NCBI RefSeq assembly: GCF_000296505.1
Contig: NZ_JH815208.1
Span: 113,157 to 177,156, forward strand
Length of the DNA: 64,000 nucleotides
Reading direction: 5' to 3'
DNA from: Schaalia turicensis ACS-279-V-Col4
GTDB taxonomy: Bacteria > Actinomycetota > Actinomycetes > Actinomycetales > Actinomycetaceae
In this document: one piece after another, positions 1-8,879 of the stretch
Position numbering within the stretch: position 1 is the first letter of the stretch
How the letters are laid out: each line of letters begins with the position of its first letter
Program-made: the position numbers and the translations under genes
Notes under the pieces: generated by a model
What the model was told of the DNA's origin: nothing
The model's database searches: none
The model's input: only the letters and a program-made list of their open reading frames with translations

Positions 1-577
1 CCTGGCCCTCTTCGAGCGGAACGCCCACGGAGTGAACGGCGGGAACCCAGGTTGCACCTTCAGCGATGAGGTCCATTGCAGCCGTGCCCATGCGGGTCAT
101 GATGCGCATGTTGCAGACAACGTAGGGGGAGTCGGTGATCTCGATGCCGAGCTGCGAGATCGGACCGCCCAGCGGGCCCATGGAGAAGGGGATCACGTAC
201 ATCGTGCGGCCCTTCATGGAGCCGGTGAACTTCTCCTTGAGGATGGCCTTCATTTCGGTCGGGTCTGCCCAGTGGTTGGTCGGGCCGGCGTCCTCTTCCT
301 TTTCGGAGCAGATGAACGTACGGGACTCGACACGTGCAACGTCAGAGGGCTTGGAGCGAGCAAGGAAGGAGTTCGGACGCTTCTCTTCGTTGAGCTTGGT
401 GAACATGCCAGTCTCAACCATGAGAGAGGTCAGGCGATCCCACTCTTCCTGCGAACCATCGGCAAACTCGATGGCGTCAGGCGTCGTCAGCGCGGCGATC
501 TTAGCAACCCATGCGAGAACGTCTTCTGGAGCGTTGGACGGAGCTGCTGCTCGCACATCCTGTTCGGTCACGGACAT
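1..577 (-). CDS. pckG: Phosphoenolpyruvate carboxykinase (GTP), N-terminal part
   Basis: This is the first ~192 codons of a GTP-dependent PEP carboxykinase, the cytosolic enzyme that interconverts oxaloacetate and phosphoenolpyruvate in gluconeogenesis. The rest lies left of the window. The ATG at 577 follows a good AGGAGG Shine-Dalgarno. The family N-terminal pattern is visible: the WDRL segment near residue 49, [17 protein letters not shown], the [17 protein letters not shown] block that contributes to substrate binding, and the MRIMTRMG segment. Codon use is that of a high-expression core actinobacterial gene. It diverges from the phosphate genes that start at 818. Confidence 0.95.
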   Translation of the reverse strand, partial: MSVTEQDVRAAAPSNAPEDVLAWVAKIAALTTPDAIEFADGSQEEWDRLTSLMVETGMFTKLNEEKRPNSFLARSKPSDVARVESRTFICSEKEEDAGPTNHWADPTEMKAILKEKFTGSMKGRTMYVIPFSMGPLGGPISQLGIEITDSPYVVCNMRIMTRMGTAAMDLIAEGATWVPAVHSVGVPLEEGQ

Positions 578-817
578 TTTGCCTCCTGAGGCTTTCGGTA
601 TTCCAGGGCGACGGGTGCGCCCCTGTTCTACGTGTTCCATAATCCCAGATAGTGGAGGAAAATGCGCGGGCGATAAGTCCCGTGAGCATGTGTGCAACAC
701 TTCACAAACGTGGCGCGTCGGTATCCGTTCGTCTTCCTTCATTCATCTGAACGCCTCGAGTGCCTTAATCTGTAAGTGCGTTTTGGAACGCATCCCCAAT
801 CCTCAGGAGGAAAAATC
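578..817. promoter_or_regulatory. Divergent intergenic region pckG / phosphate operon
   Basis: This 240-bp gap separates the divergent pckG and PhoU-like genes and must hold both promoters. An AGGAGG site precedes each start (583-588 for pckG read on the minus strand; 805-810 for the PhoU-like gene). I see no convincing operator or tRNA here. Confidence 0.4.
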
Positions 818-1450
818 GTGGGACTTCGTAAGGCCGCTGACGGCCCGTCCTTCTTCGACCTGTATTCACAGCAGGCCGCGAACCTTGTTTCCGGCACGAC
901 GATTCTTTCGTCAATCCTTGACTCCTCACCGCAGGAACAGGTCGCAATGCGCGATCAACTGCACGAGGTCGAACACTCCGGTGATGAAATTAATCACCAC
1001 ATTTTGAACCTCATCAACCAGACTTTCATCACCCCCTTCGATCGTGAAGACCTTGGCGCCTTGGCCTCGTGCCTCGACGACTGCATGGACCTCATCGACG
1101 AGGCCGGCGACCTCTACGTCATGTACGGTCTGAACGACCTACCGGACTACGTACACTCGCTTCTACACGAGCAGGTCGATATCTTGACTCGTTGCGCAGC
1201 GCTGACGGCAGAGCAGATCCCCGGCCTCAAGTCCCCACTGGACATGCGCGACTTCTGGGTTGAGCTGAACCGCCTTGAGAACGAAGGTGACACGACCTAC
1301 CGTCGCGCTCTCACTTCGATCTTCGATTCCGGCCTTGATCCGGTGACGATCATCAAGCTGAAGGACCTTGTTGAGGTCCTAGAATCGGCATCCGACGCAT
1401 TCGAAGACCTCGCAAACTGCGTTGAAACGATTGCGGTGAAGGAGTCCTGA
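818..1450 (+). CDS. PhoU-like / DUF47 Pit accessory protein
   Basis: This is a DUF47 (PhoU-related) protein of about 210 residues, the all-helical cytoplasmic partner that usually accompanies PiT phosphate transporters and is thought to modulate them. The GTG at 818 is chosen over the upstream in-frame start because AGGAGG sits 8-13 bases ahead of it. Helical segments such as FFDLYSQQAANL at the start, the VEHSGDEINHHI stretch (acidic metal-binding type), ITPFDREDLGALASCLDDCMDLID and the C-terminal LEVLESASDAFEDLANCVETI are typical of the family. It ends 3 bases before the transporter gene, so the two are surely cotranscribed. Confidence 0.92.
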   Translation: MGLRKAADGPSFFDLYSQQAANLVSGTTILSSILDSSPQEQVAMRDQLHEVEHSGDEINHHILNLINQTFITPFDREDLGALASCLDDCMDLIDEAGDLYVMYGLNDLPDYVHSLLHEQVDILTRCAALTAEQIPGLKSPLDMRDFWVELNRLENEGDTTYRRALTSIFDSGLDPVTIIKLKDLVEVLESASDAFEDLANCVETIAVKES

Positions 1451-1453
1451 CCC

Positions 1454-2515
1454 GTGGATCTTAATCTGGTCCTGGTCTCGCTGGTCGTGATCATTGCTCT
1501 TGGTTTTGACTACACCAACGGCTTCCACGATGCGGCGAATGCAATCGCAACTTCCGTGTCCACCAGGGCACTGACCCCGCGAGCCGCTCTCCTCATGGCT
1601 GCTGTCATGAACATTATTGGTGCACTTTTGGGCACGGAGGTCGCAAAGACTATCGGTGAGGGCATCATCGATATCTCGCACTACACGAATTCGTCCGACG
1701 TTCTTCAACAGAGAGAGGGCTTGGCGATTGTGCTGGGCGCTCTGGTCGGTGCGGTTGTGTGGAATCTGATCACATGGTGGTTTGGGCTTCCATCGTCCTC
1801 ATCACACGCCTTGATTGGTGGTTTGGTGGGCGCTGGCCTTGCTTCAGCGACCCAGGTGAAGTGGATTGGAATTCTTCAGCACGTCGTCATCCCGATGTTC
1901 GCGTCCCCGGTGATCGGCTTCCTTCTGGGCTTCTTCCTCATGAAGGGCCTGATGAGACTGTTGCAAAATCTGCCCTATCACCGCACGATGCGTCGCTTCC
2001 GTATTCTTCAGACTCTGTCAGCTGCAGCAATGGCCCTTGGCCACGGCCTGCAGGACGCTCAGAAAACGATGGGCGTCATTGTGATGGCGCTGATCGCCGG
2101 TGGCTACGGCGAGACGCACAACGTGATTGACCCGGTGACGGGTGACATCATGATTCCGCTGTGGGTCAAACTTGCTGCCGCAGGTGCAATTTCGCTGGGC
2201 ACGTATGCCGGTGGCTGGCGCATCATGCGTACGCTCGGCCGTAAGATCATCGATCTAGATCCGGCTCGTGGCTTCGTCGCCGAGGGTGTTTCCGCCATCG
2301 TTCTCTACCTGTCCGCATTCGTTCTTCATGCTCCGATCTCCACGACGCACACGATTACGTCGGCGATCCTTGGTGTGGGTGCAACGAAGCGTTTCTCGGC
2401 TGTCCGCTGGGGGGTTGCTGGCAACATCGTGGTCGGTTGGTTCTTGACGCTTCCGGCTGCTGCGGCGGTTGCGGCGATCGTGTACTTCATCGTTCACGCG
2501 GTTGTTGGACTGTGA
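1454..2515 (+). CDS. PiT family inorganic phosphate transporter
   Basis: This 353-residue inner-membrane protein is a low-affinity phosphate:cation symporter of the PiT (PHO-4) family. The PiT signature appears twice, as expected for the inverted duplicated fold: GFDYTNGFHDAANAIATSVS near residue 17 and a C-terminal SAFVLHAPISTTHTITSAI segment with ALGHGLQDAQKTMGV before it. About ten hydrophobic helices are visible. The GTG start at 1454 lies 3 bases after the PhoU-like stop. Its own stop (TGA 2513-2515) overlaps the GTG of the next gene, so three genes form one operon. Confidence 0.95.
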   Translation: MDLNLVLVSLVVIIALGFDYTNGFHDAANAIATSVSTRALTPRAALLMAAVMNIIGALLGTEVAKTIGEGIIDISHYTNSSDVLQQREGLAIVLGALVGAVVWNLITWWFGLPSSSSHALIGGLVGAGLASATQVKWIGILQHVVIPMFASPVIGFLLGFFLMKGLMRLLQNLPYHRTMRRFRILQTLSAAAMALGHGLQDAQKTMGVIVMALIAGGYGETHNVIDPVTGDIMIPLWVKLAAAGAISLGTYAGGWRIMRTLGRKIIDLDPARGFVAEGVSAIVLYLSAFVLHAPISTTHTITSAILGVGATKRFSAVRWGVAGNIVVGWFLTLPAAAAVAAIVYFIVHAVVGL

Positions 2516-2982
2516 CGATAGTGTTCGCCAATTTACGAGGCCGAACGGCCCACGCCACCGGCGCGGGCGCGTTCGCTGTTTCAGCCGTCGCGCTAATAGC
2601 AGGGTGTTCGAATTCGTCTGTCCTTGATTTGAAGGTCGGTGATTGTATTCAGCTGCCGAACACAGAGACGGCGGTGACGATCGATCGCACGTCCTGTTCC
2701 GAGGAACATCGGGGCGAGGTTTCAGCCGTTGTTAAGACAAACCCAAACGGTGCTGATGATGCGTTCCCTGGCGCTTCCAAACTGAACTCGCAGGCTGAAG
2801 AGGCGTGCGTTTCCTCTTTTACCGACTATGTTGGGTCAAACTATGTGACGTCATCGTTGGATGTATCGTGGCTTGTTCCGACTGAACAGTCTTGGAAGGA
2901 CGGAGATCGTCATATTGCGTGCGTTGTGTATGCCCAGGGCGATCAAAAGCTCACGCAGTCTGTGAAAGATTCGAACTTGTAG
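2512..2982 (+). CDS. Septum-formation-type lipoprotein
   Basis: This gene encodes a secreted lipoprotein of about 156 residues. Starting at GTG 2512 (overlapping the transporter stop) gives a basic N-terminus, a hydrophobic stretch and the lipobox LIAGC, so the mature protein would start at that cysteine. The remainder fits the Septum_form (PF13845) pattern: LKVGDCI near the start, a paired cysteine before EEHRGEV, and a second cysteine pair further on. Function of this family is not established. Membership in the phosphate operon is unusual but the overlap makes cotranscription likely. The longer upstream reading frame lies within the transporter and is rejected. Confidence 0.8.
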   Translation: MTIVFANLRGRTAHATGAGAFAVSAVALIAGCSNSSVLDLKVGDCIQLPNTETAVTIDRTSCSEEHRGEVSAVVKTNPNGADDAFPGASKLNSQAEEACVSSFTDYVGSNYVTSSLDVSWLVPTEQSWKDGDRHIACVVYAQGDQKLTQSVKDSNL

Positions 2983-3011
2983 GGCTCGCTTCTTCGGCTT
3001 TGAAGCTGTAT

Positions 3012-3058
3012 ACGGGGTGGGGGCGTCTTGCCGAGACGCCCCCACCCCGTGTGTTTTT
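3012..3058 (+). terminator. Rho-independent terminator of the phosphate operon
   Basis: A perfect 17-bp stem (3012-3028 with 3034-3050, G+C rich) with a 5-base loop is followed by GTGTTTTT. It lies 30 bases after the lipoprotein stop and closes the operon. Confidence 0.95.
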
Positions 3059-3164
3059 ACCGGATGATTAGCTGTTCCGGTCCGCCATCAGATGCGGTTA
3101 AGCGGGTTGCGGTGGAGGCGGCCTCGTCGATAAGGAAGCGACCAGCTGGTGAGCGTCACCACCT

Positions 3165-3250
3165 ACGCCCCACGCGACACATCCGGGCTCTTTCGCGCAA
3201 AACCGTCGCACCAAGTGCAGCCAGTGCACACAAACCACCCCCACGACCGC
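3165..3250. repeat. Dispersed repeat copy A (partner at 35216-35300)
   Basis: A 61-bp block (3165-3225) matches 35240-35300 at about 52 of 61 positions, and an 18-bp block (3233-3250) is identical to 35216-35232 plus the preceding base context. The order of the two blocks is swapped between the copies, as if each were cut from a tandem array with a unit of about 93 bp. No intact gene covers either copy. On the plus strand both read as similar peptides containing RRTKCS, so a lost coding sequence is possible. Confidence 0.6.
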
Positions 3251-3269
3251 CGATCTCACCCAGACGATC

Positions 3270-3403
3270 AAAGCCTTGCTCGAGAGCGTCAACGAGTTTG
3301 ACGGCTTTCTAATTAACCGTGATCGAGCGCGCCAGATCCGCATAGGAGCGATCCAGCTCGTAGGCGTAGAACTTGGCCTGCTAATCGCTGAGCACACCAC
3401 CCT
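3270..3403 (-). pseudogene. Remnant of a third gene of the restriction operon
   Basis: An ATG at 3403, only 10 bases past the Res stop, opens a frame reading MEGGVLSD, an amber stop, then QAKFYAYELDRSYADLARSI, another stop, and KAVKLVDALEQG. The QAKFYAYEL pattern resembles the N-terminus of DEAD/SNF2-type helicases that follow some type III RM genes, but the piece is too short to be certain. It is clearly dead: two in-frame stops and no continuation. Confidence 0.45.
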
Positions 3404-3412
3404 CCATCACGG

Positions 3413-6379
3413 TTACAGTCTCCAGTTGTCCGGGGCGGCGACCTTGTAGTTCACCCCGATGGCTTCGAAGTGCTTGATCGCCGCGTTAATCTTCGCGTTC
3501 TCACCCGGGCGACGCTTCGTCGGATCCAGGCTCGACTTCGTCTCCCGGATCAAATACAGCCGGTCCTGTCCCTCCTCGGTTTTGATGATCGCCCAGTCCG
3601 GGTTGTAATCCCCAACCGGGGTGGGGATACGGAACTTGTCGGGCAGTTTCATGAACAAGCGGATGTCTTCTCGCCCGTCCAGGTGCTCGGCGAACTGGCG
3701 CTCGACCGCGGAGTCAAAGACGACGTAGTCAAAGTCTGTCTTTCCCGTGTTGGTCACCTTGTAGAGCTGGTCAAGGAAGCGGTCTTTCTCCTCGAGGCCG
3801 TCTTCTTGCAACTCGCGCAGCTCGTAGATACTCCCGCCGATCTTCTCGTACTGGATACCCTCAACCACCACGTGAGCGAGTTCTTCTTGAATACAGGTCG
3901 ACGCCATCTTGATGAAGTCGTTCGGGTTCCCCAAAAACTCCCCAAGCCGCCCCGAGTCGGTGAGGATATCGATGATCGTCCGCCGGGTCAGCGAGGTCGC
4001 TTCCTGCAGCTGGGCCACGATATCGGGCAGAGGGTAGGAGCCGGTCAGGTTCGCGCCACGCGACCCAAGCGCGCTGCCCTTGGTGCCACCACGAGTCATC
4101 GTCATTTTCGTGCGCGTGACCTGGATACGGATCGGCTCGATCCTGGGAGCCGTCTTGATTCGGTTCACGCACGCGTCCACCAGGGCTTGGCGTTCAAAGT
4201 TGACCCGGTAGATGGTGCGCTGGGTGATCTTGTCCCAGAACTCCTCAAACCCAGGGGCTGCGTAGAGTTCCTTGTTCAGTTTGCGGGCCACACGCTTGCG
4301 CTTGCGCTTGATGATGGTTTCCATCTTGCACGCGTTGACGATGTTGATGACATCATCCTCATACTCCGCGTAGGGCTCGGGCAGATCAACCGTGAAGCCA
4401 AGATGCTCGGGCACCCAGCTGCCCTGGACCTCACCCTGCTCGTTAATGAAACCGCGCCGGTGGAGGTGATCCCAGATCTCGGCCGACCGCTTCGCACCCA
4501 GCACGGCCTCTTTCCCATCAACCGTGATCGGCAGGCGCGAGAATTCCTGCTTACGCACAAACCCGATCGCCACGCCCGCCTTCTGGTACTCGTTCTGAAG
4601 CGCTGAAGCGAACGCCTGATACGACTCGCTGGCCACCACCGTCAACTGCGCCAGCCCAGTATCGCTAATGCGTTGCCCGGCCTGGTTCACTGGTAGACGC
4701 AGCCCACGACCGATCGTCTGGCGGCGCTCGGTTTCCGAGGCCATGTCACGCAGCGTGCAGATCTGGAACACGTTCGGGTTATCCCAGCCCTCACGCAAAG
4801 CAGAGTGGGAGAAAATGAACCGCACCGGCTCATCCATACTCAACAGGCGGGCCTTGTCACGCATGATCAACTCATACGCGTCATCATCAGCCTTGGTCTT
4901 GCCAGACGAGTCCTTGAACGTCATCACCGCGTTTTTGCCCTTACCGGACTTCATCTGGGCGAAATAGCCACTACGCGCCTCCAACGCCGTAACAGGCATG
5001 ATGTCCCTGGCCTCGGGCTGGCGAGCCAGTTCCTCGGTGTAAAGCTCATCGAACCAGGTAGCAAAATCACCGTTCGCGTCCAGGTTGTTGACACCGTTGC
5101 CCAGATAGGAAGCGACCTTGTCGATAAAGAACAAAGACAGCACCTTGATACCCCGGGCATGAACCTGGAGTTCTTTACGGATATGTTCGCGGATGGTCTC
5201 GCGGATCATCTCCCTGAACACCGCGTCCTGGTTCGAGCCGATCTCATCCCCAACATGCAGGTACCCGTAGTTGGATAGTTCGATGCGTTCAGGCTCAACA
5301 CTGATCTCGCTGACCCGCCAGTTACCCTCATAAGCCGGGTTACCGCCAGAGACACGCTCCAGATCATCACCCTGCGTAGCGGTCACTTTGCGCTTGGCAT
5401 ACGAGCCGTCCTTCTTACGGCACACCAACTCCAGGGAGGCTTTGAACGGGTCGCGAGACACCCCAAGCAGCTTCACATACGGTTTAGCGCTCCCGCCAAG
5501 CTCCTGAGCGTCCGAGACCACGATCGTCTTGACCAGGCCGAGCTGGTGGGCGTCGAGCGGGTCAAGCCGGTACACCACGTTACGGGTCACCCGGTGGGTT
5601 GCGGAATAGCGCAGCGTGCACAACGGGTCCAGATCAGCCACCGCTGACTGAGCCAACTGTGACTCCATGTTCTGCGGCTCATCCATGATCACGATCGGAC
5701 GAGTCGCTCGCAAATAATCCAGAGGCCGCAGCCCAGCAAGCTTGTCCCTGGTTTGGTGCATGATGCGCGTGTTCTTATCCCCACGCAGCGAATCAATCGT
5801 CATCACCAGGAACTGCAAACACGTCGCCGATGCGAAATCACGCACCTCCTCAGCACGCTCACCCGCATACACCGAAGCATCCATATTGATCTCCGGATAC
5901 AAATGGCGGAAATGCTCACGCATCAAATCAATCGAGGTCTTCACACCCTCACGGATCGCCACCGACGGCACCAGAATGATGAATTTGGTAAACCGGTAAC
6001 GCTTGGCCAGCTCAAACGCGGTACGCAAATACACGTAGGTTTTGCCCGTACCGGTTTCCATCTCCACATCAAACTGCAAACCATCAGCAAGCGCCTGAGC
6101 ACTCTCCAGACCGTTACGGTCCTGGACCCGCTGCACGTTCGCCAGGATCGTGTCCTCGTCCAGCACCAAGTTGTTACCCACCGCGCCGACCTCGGCAGCG
6201 ATATCCAAACTCACCTGACCAGACACTTCACCTTGGTCAAACAAGGCAGGCTCGGACGGCAACAGCCGGAAGGTGGTCACCAGCTGGTCCGCGTCCGCGG
6301 GCTGCCCATCGAACAAGTCCGTGACCGCTTCGATCGCGGAAGCCTGATACGGCTGATGAGGATCAAACTGAAAACGCAT
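3413..6379 (-). CDS. Type III restriction endonuclease subunit Res
   Basis: This ~988-residue protein is the ATP-dependent cleavage/translocation subunit of a type III restriction-modification enzyme, working with Mod. It shows an SF2 helicase core: Walker A METGTGKT near residue 108, the DExx-type box IVIMDEPQ near 231, and a helicase motif VI-like TERRQTIGRGLRLP near 560. The C-terminal nuclease domain has a PD-(D/E)xK arrangement, YNPDWAIIK followed by LIRETKS near residues 925-950. Length matches the family. Of two adjacent starts (GTG 6382, ATG 6379) the ATG is preferred. Mod ends 15 bases upstream, so the two genes form an operon. No frameshift is seen, so it looks functional. Confidence 0.95.
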   Translation of the reverse strand: MRFQFDPHQPYQASAIEAVTDLFDGQPADADQLVTTFRLLPSEPALFDQGEVSGQVSLDIAAEVGAVGNNLVLDEDTILANVQRVQDRNGLESAQALADGLQFDVEMETGTGKTYVYLRTAFELAKRYRFTKFIILVPSVAIREGVKTSIDLMREHFRHLYPEINMDASVYAGERAEEVRDFASATCLQFLVMTIDSLRGDKNTRIMHQTRDKLAGLRPLDYLRATRPIVIMDEPQNMESQLAQSAVADLDPLCTLRYSATHRVTRNVVYRLDPLDAHQLGLVKTIVVSDAQELGGSAKPYVKLLGVSRDPFKASLELVCRKKDGSYAKRKVTATQGDDLERVSGGNPAYEGNWRVSEISVEPERIELSNYGYLHVGDEIGSNQDAVFREMIRETIREHIRKELQVHARGIKVLSLFFIDKVASYLGNGVNNLDANGDFATWFDELYTEELARQPEARDIMPVTALEARSGYFAQMKSGKGKNAVMTFKDSSGKTKADDDAYELIMRDKARLLSMDEPVRFIFSHSALREGWDNPNVFQICTLRDMASETERRQTIGRGLRLPVNQAGQRISDTGLAQLTVVASESYQAFASALQNEYQKAGVAIGFVRKQEFSRLPITVDGKEAVLGAKRSAEIWDHLHRRGFINEQGEVQGSWVPEHLGFTVDLPEPYAEYEDDVINIVNACKMETIIKRKRKRVARKLNKELYAAPGFEEFWDKITQRTIYRVNFERQALVDACVNRIKTAPRIEPIRIQVTRTKMTMTRGGTKGSALGSRGANLTGSYPLPDIVAQLQEATSLTRRTIIDILTDSGRLGEFLGNPNDFIKMASTCIQEELAHVVVEGIQYEKIGGSIYELRELQEDGLEEKDRFLDQLYKVTNTGKTDFDYVVFDSAVERQFAEHLDGREDIRLFMKLPDKFRIPTPVGDYNPDWAIIKTEEGQDRLYLIRETKSSLDPTKRRPGENAKINAAIKHFEAIGVNYKVAAPDNWRL

Positions 6380-6394
6380 CACACCCGCTCCCTC

Positions 6395-8236
6395 TTAGGC
6401 CGTCCACAAGTCAACGCCACGGGAACGGCATTCCTGAACCAGGTTCGTCTTCAGTACGTCATCACCCTGGAACGCATCTTCAAGCACCACCAGGCGGCCT
6501 GGCTCCAGTGTGACCATGGCGCGTAGTTGTTCCAGGGTGGGCTTGACGTGCTCGTTCAGGTAAGCGACCAGCAAGCCGTCCGCCACGTTGAACGCCTCCA
6601 GCCCGGCCACATACACACGCTCAACCTGCTCGGTCAGCGAGAAACCAAGCTTGAGCAGAACCTCAGTCAACAGCGCTTCAGGGCGGGCGTCATCATCCGC
6701 GGACTCACCCATCCCAGCGAACAAATCGGCCAGCTCCTCCTCGGACAGTGAGGAATCCGCACGCCACTTCGCAAAATTCGTATCCACCAACCGGTAAGCA
6801 CGGAAGCCCACGTCCAAGCCCTCAGCACGCCCATCGAGCTTGGCAGACTCTTCCTCCAGAATCTTCGCCCCAGCCCTACGGATACGCTCACGCGTAATCT
6901 CCGCGATATTCTCATAGCCGGCCTTGCGGGCCTCAGACTTCTCATCGGTCGGCTCGGGCAACTGCACCGAAATACACCGACGGTTCCCACCATCCTCAGC
7001 ATTCAACGCCATCACAGCATGAGCAGTCGTGCCCGAACCAGCAAAAAAGTCCAGAATGATGTCGGCGTTTGATGAGCTTTTCATTGTCGCGCCTCGAATA
7101 AATGATTTCACCAAGGAGACGGGCTTGGGGAAATCAAAAGAAGCGCTCAGGTCAGAGCCAAGTTGAGCCAGATCATGGACGCCATCTTTGTTGAGATGCT
7201 TAATCACGGAATAGAATTTGGAGCCATCTTCGCTGACTTTTCGGTAACGTCCGACGATGTGGCCTTCAGCCTTCTTCTTCAACACATATTTTCCGGCTGC
7301 AAGTCCTTCGTCTATTTCAGCCAATTTCTTCGCGCCATGGTACTTCTCTATCTCCTCATATAGACAGGTACCGTACTTACCGAATTCTTTACGAAGCCAG
7401 TCTTCTTCGATCCAGTATTCCTCCCCATCGATCACTACCCGCGAGCCTCGGATATCCTTGGGTCGCAGAAGGGGCTGAAACGTCCCAATATTTCTTGCAA
7501 AAACGAGTGCATAATCGTGTCCCCGGATTAAATGTTTTGCCAGGCCGCCTCCCTCCGCCCTAATAACGGCGAGGGTGCCGACGTAGTTAGCTTCGCCAAA
7601 CGTTTCCGACAGAACCGCCCTTGCGTGATCAATCTCCTCGTCGCCGATCGAGACGACGAGACAACCATCTTCGGTCAGAAGATTCCTTGCAAGTTTGAGG
7701 CGCGGGTACATCATGTTGAGCCAGTTGGAGTGGAATCGTCCGCCTGTTTCCGGGTTAGTGGAAAGTCTCTCCCCCCCCCGTCCTATTTGCCCTGTTTTTT
7801 CGAGGTAGGTACCGATCGGGTCCGCGTAGTCATCCGGGTAAACGAAGTCGCTGCCCGTGTTGTAGGGCGGGTCGATGTAGATCATTTTGATCTTGCCGTA
7901 GTAGTGCTTCTGCAGCACTTTGAGCACTTCCAGGTTGTCGCCTTCGATGACGACGTTTCCTGTGGTGTCCCAGTTCAGAGAGTTGTCGCGGTCGGGTGCG
8001 AGCGTGGCCGTGGTGGGGGTTTGGGCGACGCGGATGGCTTGTGTCTTGCCCGGCCAGAACAGGCCGAAGCGCTCGGTGCCGGTTGCGGCGTCATCGCCGA
8101 GTACAGCCTGGAGCGCGGCGACATCTATCTTGCCGTCAGCGACGACCTCGGGCAGGAGGTCTGCGAGCTTGCGTGCGACGTCGGTGTGAAGGTTCGGTGT
8201 TGTGGGCGGAACCTGCTGGATGTCTTCTTCGTTCAT
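6395..8236 (-). CDS. Type III DNA methyltransferase subunit Mod (G9 tract)
   Basis: This 613-residue N6-adenine/N4-cytosine methyltransferase is the modification and recognition subunit of the type III system. Motif order is of the beta class: catalytic DPPYNTG near residue 122, and the AdoMet-binding FFAGSGTTAHAVM near residue 395. The middle part (about 155-390) is the likely target-recognition region. The coding strand holds nine consecutive G residues (plus-strand C run 7771-7779) at codons 153-156 (R-G-G-E). In this sequence the tract is in frame, so the gene is ON. Gain or loss of one G would truncate Mod soon after the DPPY motif. The gene starts 80 bases after the HTH gene. Confidence 0.95.
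   Translation of the reverse strand: MNEEDIQQVPPTTPNLHTDVARKLADLLPEVVADGKIDVAALQAVLGDDAATGTERFGLFWPGKTQAIRVAQTPTTATLAPDRDNSLNWDTTGNVVIEGDNLEVLKVLQKHYYGKIKMIYIDPPYNTGSDFVYPDDYADPIGTYLEKTGQIGRGGERLSTNPETGGRFHSNWLNMMYPRLKLARNLLTEDGCLVVSIGDEEIDHARAVLSETFGEANYVGTLAVIRAEGGGLAKHLIRGHDYALVFARNIGTFQPLLRPKDIRGSRVVIDGEEYWIEEDWLRKEFGKYGTCLYEEIEKYHGAKKLAEIDEGLAAGKYVLKKKAEGHIVGRYRKVSEDGSKFYSVIKHLNKDGVHDLAQLGSDLSASFDFPKPVSLVKSFIRGATMKSSSNADIILDFFAGSGTTAHAVMALNAEDGGNRRCISVQLPEPTDEKSEARKAGYENIAEITRERIRRAGAKILEEESAKLDGRAEGLDVGFRAYRLVDTNFAKWRADSSLSEEELADLFAGMGESADDDARPEALLTEVLLKLGFSLTEQVERVYVAGLEAFNVADGLLVAYLNEHVKPTLEQLRAMVTLEPGRLVVLEDAFQGDDVLKTNLVQECRSRGVDLWTA
7771..7779 (-). repeat. Homopolymer G9 tract inside mod
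   Basis: Nine consecutive C on the plus strand (G9 in the coding strand) lie within the mod reading frame. Tracts of this kind are the classic substrate for slipped-strand mispairing and phase variation of restriction-modification genes. It is the longest homopolymer I noticed in any coding region of the window. Confidence 0.9.
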
Positions 8237-8315
8237 TCTTCTGTACTCCGGTGATTGTTGGGATTGGGGTGAAACGGCAAGGTCGGTCTAACGGTCATCT
8301 TGTCACTGCGACTGC

Positions 8316-8516
8316 TCATTGTTTGGCTTCCAGGTCCAGTCGTCCTTCGCGCACCCACTGGTCTACTTCAGAGAGTTTGAACTTGTACAGTTTGCCGACC
8401 CTGTAGGCGGGCAAGAGTCCCTCTTTGATCCAGTTACGGATGGTGTCTTTGCTGACTGTCAGGTGATCGGCTACTTGTTCTAGATTCACCCAGGGTTCGT
8501 TGACGTCGTTCGTCAT
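8316..8516 (-). CDS. Excisionase-type helix-turn-helix protein
   Basis: This 66-residue protein carries a MerR/excisionase-like winged HTH (HTH_17 type): NLEQVADHLTVSKDTIRNWIKEGLLPAYRVGKLYKFKLSEVDQWV. The start at 8516 is supported by an ATGA overlap with the stop of the preceding gene (8513-8516) and a GGGAGG site. Short proteins of this kind commonly stand directly ahead of restriction-modification genes and may regulate them or act with the methyltransferase. Its position in one operon with Mod and Res supports a regulatory role, which is inference. Confidence 0.85.
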   Translation of the reverse strand: MTNDVNEPWVNLEQVADHLTVSKDTIRNWIKEGLLPAYRVGKLYKFKLSEVDQWVREGRLDLEAKQ

Positions 8517-8872
8517 GATCTGCCTCCCCACAGTGCGTTGGCGATGCCCTGCATTGGGGCGCTTGCAGCTCCTAGAACCCCAAGGAGGTCCACGTTCTTC
8601 AGGGCCCAGTGTGTCTGGTTGAGCTCGTTGAATCGGCTATTGCCCCACAGGTCCAACTCTGTGAGCAGATCGTTGATCACCTGTTGAGGGACGGTATCGA
8701 TCGCACAGTACTCCACGCGGATTCCTGAGCGCAGGATTCTCACGTCGGTCAGACAATCCGACTTACCTTCATAGGAGTCTCGCTTCTTAGAACGCGTGCG
8801 GAAGGCAGCCTTAAGCAAGGCGAGCAACGTGCCGCCTGTGAGCCGAACATGCGGCTGTTCAAGCTGGTCCAT
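8513..8872 (-). CDS. Hypothetical protein, first gene of the RM operon
   Basis: I do not recognise this 119-residue protein. It begins MDQLEQPHVRLTGGTLLALLKAAFRTRSKK, has a mixed central part (CAIDTVPQQVINDLLTELDLWGN), and ends in ALWGGRS. No membrane segment or known motif is visible. Its stop overlaps the HTH gene start by ATGA, so translation is coupled and it belongs to the restriction operon. A cluster of 9-bp direct repeats lies immediately upstream of its start. Confidence 0.65.
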   Translation of the reverse strand: MDQLEQPHVRLTGGTLLALLKAAFRTRSKKRDSYEGKSDCLTDVRILRSGIRVEYCAIDTVPQQVINDLLTELDLWGNSRFNELNQTHWALKNVDLLGVLGAASAPMQGIANALWGGRS

Positions 8873-8879
8873 GGCTACT

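Noticed and set aside
3470..4606. Long plus-strand open frame over the Res gene
   Set aside because: It is the antisense of a well-supported Res coding sequence and its product has no protein-family character.
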